The position numbers and the translations under genes are program-made. From Cyanobacteria bacterium SBLK (GTDB taxonomy: Bacteria > Cyanobacteriota > Cyanobacteriia > Cyanobacteriales > Spirulinaceae), in NCBI GenBank assembly GCA_017746715.1, contig JAGHZQ010000103.1, positions 1 through 46,461 on the forward strand: a stretch of DNA of 46,461 nucleotides, written 5' to 3'. The notes under the pieces are model-generated. The model saw only the letters and a program-made list of their open reading frames with translations, was not told the origin of the DNA and ran no database searches. Below, piece by piece: positions 1-8,290 of the stretch; within the stretch, counting starts at the first letter, position 1, and the number at the start of each line of letters is the position of its first letter.

Positions 1-14
1 AGGTTTCAAACCAT

Positions 15-133
15 TCTTGGTGTCTTTAGCGCAATAGTCCCACTCCGACTCCATCCCGAACTCGGTTGTGAAATGTTGCCGCGGCCACGATACTTGGAGG
101 GTTGCCTCCCGGCACAATAGCTCGATGCCAAGT
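15..133 (+). rRNA. rrf: 5S ribosomal RNA
   Basis: This is the small RNA of the large ribosomal subunit. The conserved core CCATCCCGAACTCGGTTGTG is present, and the ends pair: CTTGGTGTC (16-24) with GATGCCAAG (124-132) over nine base pairs including two G-U wobbles. The length of about 118 nt is normal. Its position at the window start, with a strong terminator behind it, fits the last gene of an rRNA operon whose 23S gene lies just outside the window. Confidence 0.96.
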
Positions 134-142
134 TCATTTTTA

Positions 143-185
143 CAGAAATCTTCCGTTATACAGTTACGGAAGATTTCTGCTTTTT
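143..185 (+). terminator. Rho-independent terminator of the rRNA operon
   Basis: A perfect 14-bp stem (143-156 with 166-179, arms CAGAAATCTTCCGT and ACGGAAGATTTCTG) with a 9-nt loop is followed by a T run at 181-185. It lies 10 nt behind the 5S gene and should end rRNA transcription. Confidence 0.93.
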
Positions 186-303
186 GAGACTTTTCTCTTG
201 ATGATTACTCACAAATGCTTCTTTCTAGGTTTTGGAGGAGAAGTATGGTATTGCTAGAGGTGGAAAGCGTTTGGTTAAGTTATCGGGTTGTAGGATCAAA
301 AAG

Positions 304-1221
304 ATGAGGCGATTTGAGTTTGAGGTTGTGACAGTTGACAATCGCGGGAAGATTGTTCGGAAAGAGAAGCGATCGGCTAACTTTCATCGAGTGAATATAG
401 GCAGTGAGGTCTCTCTGGATATGGTATCTATTCCGGGGGGAACTTTTATGATGGGATCGTCAGGAGAACAGAGTTACGATGATGGACAACCTCAACATCA
501 AGTCACGGTGAAACCTTTTTTCATGGGAAAAACTCCGATTACCCAAGCACAGTGGCGAGAAGTTGTAACGCGAGTGGCAACCATAGAAAGAGACCTCGAT
601 CCCGATCCATCCCGTTTTAAAGGCGATCGGCGTCCCGTAGAGCGAGTTTCTTGGTTTGATGCAATCGAGTTTTGTGCTAGACTATCAAAACTGATAGGAC
701 TAAATTATAGACTACCTAGTGAGGCAGAATGGGAATATGCTTGTCGTGCACCCTTTTCTCCAACTCTTCTCCCAAGATTAGGAGAAGGAGGTTATCCGCC
801 ATTTCATTTTGGAGAGACAATAACAACGGATTTAGCCAATTATAACGGAAATTATACTTTTGCCAATGAACCGAAAGGGAAATATCGAAAGGAAACAACT
901 TCAGTAGATGAATTTCCTTATCCGAATGCCTTTGGCTTATACGATATGCACGGAAATGTCTGGGAATGGTGTTTAGACCCGTGGCACAATAATTATGAAG
1001 GAGCACCGACAGATGGGAGTGTTTGGGATGATAATGATTATCAAAATGTATCTAAAAATCTCAAGCAATTATTAAATAAAAATATTAGTACCAGTATGCG
1101 TGGTGGTTCGTGGGGTGGAAATCCCAATTACTGCCGTGCGTCCAGTCGCAGCAACACCACTCGTGACGACGGCTACGTCATTATTGGTTTTCGGGTTGCT
1201 TCCCTCATGCACGCACTCTAA
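304..1221 (+). CDS. FGE-sulfatase (C-type-lectin fold) domain protein, candidate DGR target
   Basis: This protein of about 305 aa belongs to the formylglycine-generating-enzyme/SUMF1 fold family. The family opening MVSIPGGTFMMGS follows a short N-terminal region, then WREV, RLPSEAEWEYACR, FGLYDMHGNVWEWC and the closing RGGSW...CR...GFRV block. I chose ATG 304 because cyanobacterial relatives typically begin with an FEVVTV-like stretch. A TTG at 232 would add 24 residues unlike the family. The last ~100 bases are far more GC-rich (about 55%) than the 70 bases before them (about 20%) and encode the block that diversity-generating retroelements rewrite in cyanobacterial relatives. It stands alone, without a sulfatase or kinase partner. 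A ligand-binding role is likelier than formylglycine formation, but this is inference. Confidence 0.85.
   Translation: MRRFEFEVVTVDNRGKIVRKEKRSANFHRVNIGSEVSLDMVSIPGGTFMMGSSGEQSYDDGQPQHQVTVKPFFMGKTPITQAQWREVVTRVATIERDLDPDPSRFKGDRRPVERVSWFDAIEFCARLSKLIGLNYRLPSEAEWEYACRAPFSPTLLPRLGEGGYPPFHFGETITTDLANYNGNYTFANEPKGKYRKETTSVDEFPYPNAFGLYDMHGNVWEWCLDPWHNNYEGAPTDGSVWDDNDYQNVSKNLKQLLNKNISTSMRGGSWGGNPNYCRASSRSNTTRDDGYVIIGFRVASLMHAL
1101..1200 (+). repeat. Putative variable repeat (VR) of a diversity-generating retroelement
   Basis: The 3' end of the FGE-fold gene encodes RGGSW, CR, SR, TR and IGFRV at fixed points. The residues between them are small or polar and use codons such as AGC, ACC, ACT, GAC, GGC, TAC and GTC. 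Most differ from AAC or AAT only at the adenines. This is what adenine-specific mutagenesis of an asparagine-codon-rich template repeat would leave. No template repeat or reverse transcriptase gene was seen in this window, so the call rests on the codon pattern and the abrupt GC rise. Confidence 0.55.
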
Positions 1222-1456
1222 TAATTGAAGCGATAATTTATGATAGTAAAAATGATTGAGCGAGGCTTAAAGATTGTCAGGGCCTCATAAAAAAAACTTA
1301 TTTGACCTTTTTTGTGAGAAAAAAGAAGATTGAATAAGTAAACAAAAAATGTTTATGCTTGCTTGATATTCAAAAACCTTCCAAGTTGCGTACAGATTAT
1401 TTTATAATCAAACTTCGATTATTTTTTTGTTACAAACAATTGTACTAAAATCGCTC

Positions 1457-2440
1457 ATGACAACAGAAGTAAATCCTCGACTCAACTCGAATTCAGATGG
1501 GATGATTCCCGCGATCGCGCGAGTTTCTTTGACGGATCTAACCAAAACAGAATTTGTCAAGCGATACCAAAAAACAGGAACTCCGGTTATTCTCACGGGG
1601 TTGCTCGAGGGAAAATCAGAATGGGATTTAGACTTTCTCGTAGAAAAATTGGGCGATCGCAAATTTCTCATGCGACAATATGGAAAAGAGCGCTATCAAC
1701 AAGATAAAAGAGAGTGGGAAAGTATTGGCAGTGGCGTTAAAGCAGACTACAAAACATTTCGAGAATATGGGGAGCTATTACGCAGTCGAGAAGCTCATGA
1801 AAAAGATATTTATTTAGCAAAATGCTCAATTAATGAAACGCCGTTAAAACAAGAAGCTGCTTTACAAGAAGCCAGAAAAAAAATTATTGCTTTCGGACTC
1901 GACAAACCTATCAGTCATTTTAACATTTGGGTGGGACCTGGCGGTCACGTGGAATGTTTGCATTACGATCAAATGGATGGGACATTAATCCAACTCTACG
2001 GCACGAAAAAGATTGTTCTTTTTCCGTCATCCCAAACTTCTAATCTGTATCCATTTCCCATACTCGTGCATTTTTATCGGGGTTTAAAGTTGCGATCGTG
2101 GTTCAGTCAATTGTACCCTGAAAAGCCGGATATGCAAGCCTTTCCCAATTATAAAAAAGCACTGCCATACAAGCAAGAAATTCTTCTCGCACCGGGAGAA
2201 ATTTTATATATTCCTGCGGGATGGTGGCACGAAGTTACAGCATTGGGAGATGATATGGTATGCTCGATCAACCGTTTTTGGCGTGTTTATCCTACATGGC
2301 GAGCGATTTTTTCTTGGAGTCGCTGGCGTGGATATTTAGGGAGTGCTTTTGCGATTCCCTACGTTATTGCAAGTTTAATCTTTGCATTGTTTAGCCGCGA
2401 TCGCCAACAAAAAATTAAAGAAATTTTGCAAATGCTATAA
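1457..2440 (+). CDS. JmjC/cupin-8-type Fe(II)/2-oxoglutarate oxygenase-like protein
   Basis: This is a 327-aa protein of the cupin-like (JmjC-related, FIH-type) family of Fe(II)/2-oxoglutarate oxygenases. The iron facial triad is visible as H169-x-D171 in LHYDQ and H258 in IPAGWWHEV. N-terminal to these is the family block TGTPVILTGLL, where the polypeptide enters the fold. Substrates are usually protein side chains or small molecules and cannot be told here. I prefer ATG 1457 to a TTG at 1427, which lacks a ribosome binding site. The C-terminal 35 residues form one hydrophobic stretch (IPYVIASLIFALF) ending in basic residues, so the protein may be membrane-associated. It lies 38 bp before an MFS gene on the same strand. 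Confidence 0.82.
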   Translation: MTTEVNPRLNSNSDGMIPAIARVSLTDLTKTEFVKRYQKTGTPVILTGLLEGKSEWDLDFLVEKLGDRKFLMRQYGKERYQQDKREWESIGSGVKADYKTFREYGELLRSREAHEKDIYLAKCSINETPLKQEAALQEARKKIIAFGLDKPISHFNIWVGPGGHVECLHYDQMDGTLIQLYGTKKIVLFPSSQTSNLYPFPILVHFYRGLKLRSWFSQLYPEKPDMQAFPNYKKALPYKQEILLAPGEILYIPAGWWHEVTALGDDMVCSINRFWRVYPTWRAIFSWSRWRGYLGSAFAIPYVIASLIFALFSRDRQQKIKEILQML

Positions 2441-2442
2441 AT

Positions 2443-2467
2443 CAGTTACCAGTCACCAGTCACCAGT
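2443..2467 (+). repeat. Short tandem heptamer repeat (ACCAGTC)
   Basis: Three and a half copies of a heptamer related to ACCAGTC fill most of the gap between the oxygenase and MFS genes. Heptanucleotide repeats of this kind are common at cyanobacterial gene ends. Confidence 0.7.
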
Positions 2468-2478
2468 ATTATTAATCA

Positions 2479-3669
2479 ATGGAATTCACTTGGCGCGATC
2501 GCTCGTTGTTTGTTTTATTTGCAACGGGATCTTTAATTGTCTTAACTGGAGCCGTTATTGCTCCTGTTTTACCGGAAATCATCGAACAACTGCAACTCGA
2601 TCGCTCGCTAGCGGGTTATTTGGTCAGTACGCATTATTTAACGGTTGCGCTTTTTAGCCCCATTTTGGGGCTGTTAGCCGATCGCCTCGGGCAAGTTAGG
2701 GTATTAGTCGTTTCTCTGATTTTATACGCCTTATTTGGCATGGCAGGGGGGTTAATGAATGATTTTACTCCCCTTCTGATTACCCGAGGCTTGGTGGGGG
2801 CTGCCAGTGGGGGAATTGCCGCCGCGAGTTTGGGTTTATTAGTGAGACGCTACGAGTCCGCAGAAGCCCGCGCCCAAGCGATCGCTTATGTTTCTAGCGT
2901 TTTGGCGATCGCGAATATTGTTTATCCCATTTCGGCTGGGTTATTGGGAATATTGGGATGGCGAGTTTCTTTTCTATTGTATGGGTTAGCAATTCCTTTT
3001 GCTTTGCTCGTTCTTATTGCTTTCCAACAACCTGAAGACACAACGACTTCGGTGAAATCTCTTGCGGCAATTACAGGCGATACTCAAGGATTGCAAAAAG
3101 TGATTGCCAATCCTTTAACATGGCAATTATTTTTAACCCTTTGCTTGACGGCTGCAACGGCTTATGCTATAGTGATTAATTTGCCCAGTCATTTGAAAGC
3201 AACAATTGGTGCAGGAACGGCAATTAATGGGATTGTTTTAGCGACTCAAGCGATCGGTTCTGCGGCGATCGCGGCTTTTGGGGTTCGCCAGTTAACGCGA
3301 CGTTTGGGACTGATTCCTGCGACGGCTTTGGGGTTTGGAATTGTTGCCCTCGTATTAACGGCAATTCCTCAATTCGATCGCTTGTATCTGTTCTTGTTGG
3401 CAATGGGTTTATTGGGGATTGGTTTTGGGATTGTTCTGCCCAATATTTACACCCTTTTATCTAATATTGCTTCTTCCGAATTGCAATCGACAGTTCTTGC
3501 TGCGGGGACGGGAACGAACTTTCTCGGGCAGTTTCTTTCCCCTGCTTTATTTGGCTTTTTGTTAGGCGATCGCCCTTTGGAACAGGTTTTTTATATTGCG
3601 GCGATCGTCCCCTTAATTTTAGGATTTTGTCTCATGGTTACATTTACTTTGAGTCTCTCTAAACGTTAG
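2479..3669 (+). CDS. MFS family transporter
   Basis: This 396-aa protein is almost wholly hydrophobic, with about 12 predicted transmembrane helices in two halves of six. It is a proton-coupled secondary carrier of the major facilitator superfamily. The motif A region between helices 2 and 3 reads GLLADRLGQVRVL, and a second helix-2/3-like loop is present in the C-terminal half. The length is typical of drug:H+ antiporter (DHA1-like) members, so efflux of a small molecule is the likeliest role, but the substrate cannot be read from the sequence. ATG 2479 is the first start after the tandem repeat and gives the usual short cytoplasmic N-terminus (MEFTWRDRS). The oxygenase gene upstream is on the same strand, and the two could be co-transcribed. 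Confidence 0.88.
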   Translation: MEFTWRDRSLFVLFATGSLIVLTGAVIAPVLPEIIEQLQLDRSLAGYLVSTHYLTVALFSPILGLLADRLGQVRVLVVSLILYALFGMAGGLMNDFTPLLITRGLVGAASGGIAAASLGLLVRRYESAEARAQAIAYVSSVLAIANIVYPISAGLLGILGWRVSFLLYGLAIPFALLVLIAFQQPEDTTTSVKSLAAITGDTQGLQKVIANPLTWQLFLTLCLTAATAYAIVINLPSHLKATIGAGTAINGIVLATQAIGSAAIAAFGVRQLTRRLGLIPATALGFGIVALVLTAIPQFDRLYLFLLAMGLLGIGFGIVLPNIYTLLSNIASSELQSTVLAAGTGTNFLGQFLSPALFGFLLGDRPLEQVFYIAAIVPLILGFCLMVTFTLSLSKR

Positions 3670-3742
3670 GCGATACGGCAAGTCTATTTAATTTATAGCA
3701 GTGCATTCCAATGTTTAGTATAATTGCAAAAGCGATCGCGTT

Positions 3743-4084
3743 TCAATATTCTAAAACTTTGCACAATATCTCAGCAATTTGATTTTGAGTCTCGCTTGAT
3801 AATTGACCGAGTTCGCGTTTAATAACAGATGCGCGAACGGTCATTAACTGTTCGAGTTTAATTGTAGAATGTCTACTCAAACCACTCAAGGAAAAATCGG
3901 GATGATGATTACTGAGAACATAATCGGTATCTAATAAATTTGTTGGAATTTGACTGGTAATCAAGGCAAGAATAACATGATTATATTTTCCAATCGGAGC
4001 GGTTAAACATAAACTAGGACGTATTTTAATGGAGGATAAGTCATCAAATATAAAAGGAACTAAGACAATTTTACCTTTACACAT
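3743..4084 (-). CDS. PemK/MazF-like toxin
   Basis: This 113-aa protein begins CKGKIVLVPFIFDDLSS and continues KIRPSLCLTA, the opening of the PemK/MazF family of endoribonuclease toxins (the K-R-P block contacts RNA in family members). A second block, VILALITSQ, fits the central strand. MazF-type toxins cleave mRNA and are neutralised by a small antitoxin encoded just upstream. Here the upstream gene, overlapping by 8 bp, is instead a 188-aa Mrr-like nuclease-fold protein. The toxin may be solitary, or the larger protein may have taken over the partner role. Activity is not established. Confidence 0.8.
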   Translation of the reverse strand: MCKGKIVLVPFIFDDLSSIKIRPSLCLTAPIGKYNHVILALITSQIPTNLLDTDYVLSNHHPDFSLSGLSRHSTIKLEQLMTVRASVIKRELGQLSSETQNQIAEILCKVLEY

Positions 4085-4643
4085 GAAATGGTTTTCCGTC
4101 TTCTAGGGTATAAATATCTTCTTCTGGATCGTTCAAAAAATCAAGTGAAGGATTAATGATGACACTTTTCAGAAATTCGCGATCGCTCATCCTTTGCAGG
4201 TTTTGAAAATGCGTTACTGTTTCTGACAGATTTAAAATACTTTCCTTGAAATTTTCTGATTCTATCTCTTGCAATTTTACCAATGAGATATTTGCATATT
4301 GGGCATATTTAATTGCATCAGTTGTAAATCCAATGTTAGAGATAACAATTCCTTTACTTATTTTGCAATCGTCACAAATACAATGAAGTTTCATGACAAC
4401 ATCTTTGGAGATTTTTTCATTCCAATGCTGACATTCTATGGCAATTTTGTAGGTGCGATCGCGATCTGGACTGTAGGAAATCAAAATATCAATCTGATGT
4501 AAAACCTCCGATTTGCCTTCGCATTGGCAGGAATGCCCAAAGCATTCAATGTTAATGCGATCGTATTGTTCAAGGCGATCGCAGATATTTTGAATGACTT
4601 CCTCGTAAGTTTGACAGTTCATCATGAGTTTTGAGTTGTCCAT
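4077..4643 (-). CDS. Mrr-like PD-(D/E)XK nuclease-fold protein
   Basis: This 188-aa protein has the restriction-endonuclease-like core seen in Mrr-type proteins: a helix (YEEVIQNICDRLEQY), then QIDILISY with D52, then IAIECQHW with E70 and Q72, then KGIVISNIGFTTDAIKYA, which is the usual helix and strand for DNA-end binding. The normal catalytic Lys of E-x-K is Gln here, so cleavage activity is doubtful. Two cysteine-bearing patches (CFGHSCQC and CICDDC) could bind metal. It overlaps the PemK/MazF gene by 8 bp in the position an antitoxin would hold. ATG 4643 was chosen; a Met pair seven residues in is an alternative. Confidence 0.7.
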   Translation of the reverse strand: MDNSKLMMNCQTYEEVIQNICDRLEQYDRINIECFGHSCQCEGKSEVLHQIDILISYSPDRDRTYKIAIECQHWNEKISKDVVMKLHCICDDCKISKGIVISNIGFTTDAIKYAQYANISLVKLQEIESENFKESILNLSETVTHFQNLQRMSDREFLKSVIINPSLDFLNDPEEDIYTLEDGKPFHV

Positions 4644-4691
4644 AATTCCTTCCTCAATTGAGAAATAGGCTATTTTGCAATTACATCGTTT

Positions 4692-4723
4692 GTAGGGTGT
4701 CGTTAGTGACAGAGTAACGCACC
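4692..4723. repeat. Dispersed palindromic repeat (GGGTG-CGTTA / TAACGCACC)
   Basis: Arms GGTGTCGTTA and TAACGCACC pair with one bulged T. The consensus 'GTAGGGTGCGTTA...TAACGCACC' is a widespread non-coding repeat in cyanobacterial genomes. It lies between the Mrr-like gene and the next gene on the same strand. Confidence 0.65.
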
Positions 4724-4758
4724 AAAATCCTCAAAAAATTGGCGTACGATTCTCCATT

Positions 4759-5664
4759 TTACAAAGAAATAGGAATATCTTTAAAATCAAATTTAACTGC
4801 TCGATTCTCGTTATGATCCCAACAACTAATTAGCAGTCTTGGTATGATGTTACCTTCAATCTCTACATTCTCAAAAGTTATTTCTAAATCATAGTCTTCT
4901 TCACCAATGATAACTTTATCGAGGTAATTTCTTGTTTCCTCATTACTACCCAATTTAATTCTGCTAAGTACATAATCCTTTCCTGCGACCAAGAGAAGTG
5001 TTTGATAGTTACTATTATATTCCAGATGTACTCGAAATGAAGTGTTTTCTTCATTGGTATTTTTAAATGAAAAAAAACATTTAATTACCTGATTTTGTAA
5101 CGTACACTTTTCAAGATTTGCAACAAAATCAAACACTTTAGAAGAGCGTAAAAATTGAGTGTTTTGAGATGGTTCAAGAGATGGTATTGGAGATTCTGTA
5201 ATATTCGGCGTTGGTTCAATTTCTGGATTATTACTTTTTTGTCTTTTCAATGTAAAATAATATTCTTTTTTGACTCGTGTTGGTTGTAGAGAAATATTGC
5301 GCTCACCCTCGACAAAACCAGACTTAGACACTACAACCCGAGCATCTTGTACTGGATTATTGATAACGAAACTAACATGACCATTATCATCAGTTTCTTG
5401 CACGTCAGGAATAGTACCATATAGGAGTTTAACAGTTGCTTTTTTGATTCCCTCACGATTTTCATCCCGCACAATAACTGTAACAGTTAATGAATTATCA
5501 TCTGGTGTTTGAGAAACTGGTAATGGTTCTGATTGTGTATTTGGTAAAATAAGACCTCTAAATTCATCATTGAAACTAACACCAATATCTACACCAATAC
5601 CTAAAACAAACAAAAACTTAAGTGGGCTGGGTAAGTTTGAAAAAAAATTTTGCCAGTTACTCAT
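4759..5664 (-). CDS. Membrane-anchored protein with carboxypeptidase-regulatory-like beta domain
   Basis: No specific family is recognised for this 301-aa protein. Residues ~14-32 form one hydrophobic segment (LKFLFVLGIGVDIGVSF), likely a membrane anchor. Residues ~55-135 look like a carboxypeptidase-regulatory/PEGA-type beta sandwich: LTVTVIVRDENREGIKKATV, then TDDNGHVSF, then VVVSKSGF. A Ser/Pro/Glu-rich linker (~140-170) leads to a second all-beta region of ~120 residues. The layout suggests an anchored extracytoplasmic binding or structural protein. The locus is AT-rich and sits beside the toxin/nuclease pair, so it may be part of an accessory island. The function is unknown. Confidence 0.7.
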   Translation of the reverse strand: MSNWQNFFSNLPSPLKFLFVLGIGVDIGVSFNDEFRGLILPNTQSEPLPVSQTPDDNSLTVTVIVRDENREGIKKATVKLLYGTIPDVQETDDNGHVSFVINNPVQDARVVVSKSGFVEGERNISLQPTRVKKEYYFTLKRQKSNNPEIEPTPNITESPIPSLEPSQNTQFLRSSKVFDFVANLEKCTLQNQVIKCFFSFKNTNEENTSFRVHLEYNSNYQTLLLVAGKDYVLSRIKLGSNEETRNYLDKVIIGEEDYDLEITFENVEIEGNIIPRLLISCWDHNENRAVKFDFKDIPISL

Positions 5665-5788
5665 TTTACGGTGACTTCACACTAGATTGAAATTTATTGT
5701 GTTTGATGCACCGCCTGAAAAACTTTCTCAATGTTAGCAAACTTTTCTGAGTTTGGGGTGAACATATTTATTCACCCCACTATCATAA

Positions 5789-7696
5789 CTAACTCACTAC
5801 CGAAGGCTGCTTGCTAGAGAACATTTGCAAGACCTTCTCGGCGATTTGCGAACCCGTCAAACCCAAATCTGCCTTAGACTCATTGGGAGAAGCGTGATCC
5901 ACCAAAATATCCGGCACCCCGAACCGCTTCACCGGAACGAGAATATCGTTATCTAACAAGCATTCCGCCACCGCAGAACCGAAACCGCCCATTAAACAAC
6001 CTTCCTCTAACGTCACCACCTTACCGATGCGTTCCGCCAAAGGCAAAATTAACTCCCGATCTAAAGGCTTCACAAAACGGGCATTCACCACCGTTGCAGA
6101 GATACTGTGTTCGCTCAAAATTTCCGCCACCTGCATCGCCGTCTGGACCATGGAACCATAACCCAACAACAGGAGATCGTCCCCATTGCGGAGAATTTCT
6201 CCTTTACCAATAGGAAGGGCCTCCCAACCATCCTCCATCAACGGTACACCAATACCGCTACCCCGAGGATAGCGCATAGCGATCGGTCCGCTTGTATGTT
6301 CGATCCCCGTCACTACCATGCGTTGCAACTCTGCCTCGTCCTTCGGTGCCATAATCGTCATATTGGGCAGACAGCGCAGATAGGATATATCGTACATCCC
6401 CTGATGCGTCGGACCGTCCGCTCCGACAATTCCCGCCCGATCCAAACAGAAGAAGACAGGGAGATTTTGAATGCAGACATCGTGAACGATCTGATCGTAT
6501 CCCCGTTGCAAGAAGGTGGAATAAATCGCCGCCACCGGACGCATGCCCTCACAAGCAAAACCCGCCGCTAACGCAACGGCGTGCTGTTCGGCGATACCGA
6601 CATCGATATACTGTTTGGGGAGTTTTTTCTGGAACTTATCCAACCCCGTCCCCGTTGCCATGGCTGCTGTAATGCCAATAATTTTCGGGTTGCGTTCGGC
6701 TAAAGTGGTGAGGGTATGGGCGAATACTTTCGAGTAACTGGGGGGAGTGGGTTTGTTGGACGGATGCGCTTTACCCGTTTTCAAATCGAAGGGTTTTTGT
6801 GCGTGATAGCCCACTTGATCTTTTTCGGCAATTTCATAACCTTTCCCCTTCACCGTGGCGACGTGAACGAGGACGGGACCTTGCATGTGATGCGCTTGTT
6901 TGAAGGTGGAAATCAGTTCGCTTAAATTGTGACCGTCGATGGGTCCAAAATACTTAAAGCCCAATTCTTCAATGACTGCCCCGACTTTAGACACGGCGAG
7001 ACGCTTCATGCCATCTTTGAGGCGTTCCATATCGGGGGACAGTTGTTCCCCGACGAAAGGCAGGTGCTTGAATTGTTCCTCGAGGGTATCGCTGAGGAAT
7101 TGCACGGGATCGCTAAGGCGCACTTTATTGAGATAGCGCGAAATTGCCCCTACATTGGGAGAAATGGACATCTCATTATCATTGAGGACTACCATGAGAT
7201 TTGTATTGGGCAGGTGTCCTGCATGGTTGATCGCCTCTAATGCCATGCCTCCTGTTAATGCCCCGTCGCCGATGACGGCAACGACTTTAAAATCATCCCC
7301 CGCGAGATCCCGTGCCAAAGCCATTCCCAAACCTGCCGAAATGCTGGTCGAAGCGTGTCCGGCACCAAAACAGTCAAATTTGTTCTCGCAACGTTTGAGA
7401 TAGCCGGCAATGCCGTCCTTTTGCCGTAGCGTGTGAAAATTGTTGTAGCGTCCCGTGAGCATTTTGTGGGGATAAGCCTGATGTCCCACATCCCAAATGA
7501 CTTTATCGCGATCGAGGTCGAGGGTCTGGTAAAGGGCGATGGTCAATTCAACCACCCCCAAACCGGGTCCGAGGTGTCCCCCTGTTGCGGCGATGGTTTG
7601 CAGATGCTTTTCTCGAATTTGCTTGGCAATAGTCTCCAGTTGCCGGAGGGACAAGCCGTGCAACTGATTGGGATGAGTCAGTTCGCTTAGGTGCAT
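5789..7696 (-). CDS. dxs: 1-deoxy-D-xylulose-5-phosphate synthase
   Basis: This enzyme condenses pyruvate and glyceraldehyde-3-phosphate into DXP, the first step of the MEP pathway for carotenoids, the phytol tail of chlorophyll and quinones. It uses thiamine diphosphate and acts in the cytoplasm. The 635-aa protein has the catalytic His in ATGGHLGPG (H41), the TPP/Mg motif GDGALTGG (143-150) followed by LNDNEMS, the transketolase glutamate in GIAEQHAVALAAGFA, and the C-terminal transketolase domain. I set the start at ATG 7696 (MHLSELTHPNQLHG), which matches other cyanobacterial enzymes. The open frame runs 36 codons further upstream but has no family similarity there. It is full length and looks functional, transcribed away from the ung/VOC pair on the same strand. 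Confidence 0.97.
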   Translation of the reverse strand: MHLSELTHPNQLHGLSLRQLETIAKQIREKHLQTIAATGGHLGPGLGVVELTIALYQTLDLDRDKVIWDVGHQAYPHKMLTGRYNNFHTLRQKDGIAGYLKRCENKFDCFGAGHASTSISAGLGMALARDLAGDDFKVVAVIGDGALTGGMALEAINHAGHLPNTNLMVVLNDNEMSISPNVGAISRYLNKVRLSDPVQFLSDTLEEQFKHLPFVGEQLSPDMERLKDGMKRLAVSKVGAVIEELGFKYFGPIDGHNLSELISTFKQAHHMQGPVLVHVATVKGKGYEIAEKDQVGYHAQKPFDLKTGKAHPSNKPTPPSYSKVFAHTLTTLAERNPKIIGITAAMATGTGLDKFQKKLPKQYIDVGIAEQHAVALAAGFACEGMRPVAAIYSTFLQRGYDQIVHDVCIQNLPVFFCLDRAGIVGADGPTHQGMYDISYLRCLPNMTIMAPKDEAELQRMVVTGIEHTSGPIAMRYPRGSGIGVPLMEDGWEALPIGKGEILRNGDDLLLLGYGSMVQTAMQVAEILSEHSISATVVNARFVKPLDRELILPLAERIGKVVTLEEGCLMGGFGSAVAECLLDNDILVPVKRFGVPDILVDHASPNESKADLGLTGSQIAEKVLQMFSSKQPSVVS

Positions 7697-7829
7697 ACAA
7701 ACTATTGGTAAATTTTCGTTGATTTTTAGCCTAATCCACAGAATAATCGATCTAGCGATCGCACTGTGGTTTTCGCTACAATCCTTAAACTGCTCGTTTC
7801 GCAATTACTGCCTCATCCTCTATTTTCGA

Positions 7830-8255
7830 TTAGCGATCGCCCACTGCTGCAATTTCTCGCCCGCCAAAAATTGCCTCGTAATTGCGATAAAATTTGAACT
7901 CTAATAAATTGTGAAAGGGATCCTCTAAGAAGAAAGTGCGGTGTTCCGTTAGCTGACCCAGAAAGCGAGTTTTTGGTTCTTGGTAAAAGTTTAATTGTTT
8001 TTCTTTGGCTTTTGTGACTAGATTTTCCCAGTCTTTTTCTTCAGGAAAAATTAAGCCGAAATGTCTCGGATAAATGCCATTTTGCCGAGGAAGTTCGTCT
8101 GGAGTCTCGTGAATCGTAACCTGATGACCATAAAAGTTTAAAATAGCAGCTTTAGCAGTTTCGCGACCGACTTCACAACCCAATCCTTCAACATAGAAGG
8201 ATTTAGCTTGGGTGATATCTTTAATGGGAATTGCAAGGTGAAATAGTAAATTCAT
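7830..8255 (-). CDS. VOC-superfamily (glyoxalase/bleomycin-resistance fold) protein
   Basis: This 141-aa protein has the paired beta-alpha-beta-beta-beta units of the vicinal-oxygen-chelate superfamily. Unit 1 opens FHLAIPIKDITQAKSFYVEGLGCEVGRE and carries a metal-type His; unit 2 has RHFGLIF and ends FFLEDPFHNLLEFKFY with the usual Glu metal ligand. Members are metal-dependent lyases, dioxygenases or drug-binding proteins, and the substrate is not predictable here. The gene lies 20 bp downstream of ung on the same strand, separated by short TTAGTTG repeats, so the two may be co-transcribed. Confidence 0.85.
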   Translation of the reverse strand: MNLLFHLAIPIKDITQAKSFYVEGLGCEVGRETAKAAILNFYGHQVTIHETPDELPRQNGIYPRHFGLIFPEEKDWENLVTKAKEKQLNFYQEPKTRFLGQLTEHRTFFLEDPFHNLLEFKFYRNYEAIFGGREIAAVGDR

Positions 8256-8259
8256 TGGT

Positions 8260-8290
8260 TATTTATTGTTAGTTGTTAGTTGTTTGTTGG
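8260..8290. repeat. Short TTAGTTG-type tandem repeats
   Basis: Near-repeats of TTAGTTG and TTGTTTG fill the 20-bp gap between ung and the VOC gene and run into the end of ung. They belong to the same class of simple repeats seen at several other gene ends in the window. Confidence 0.5.

Noticed and set aside
6107..7690. Long open frames antisense to dxs
   Set aside because: They are mirror frames of a well-conserved gene, with no family similarity or ribosome binding sites.
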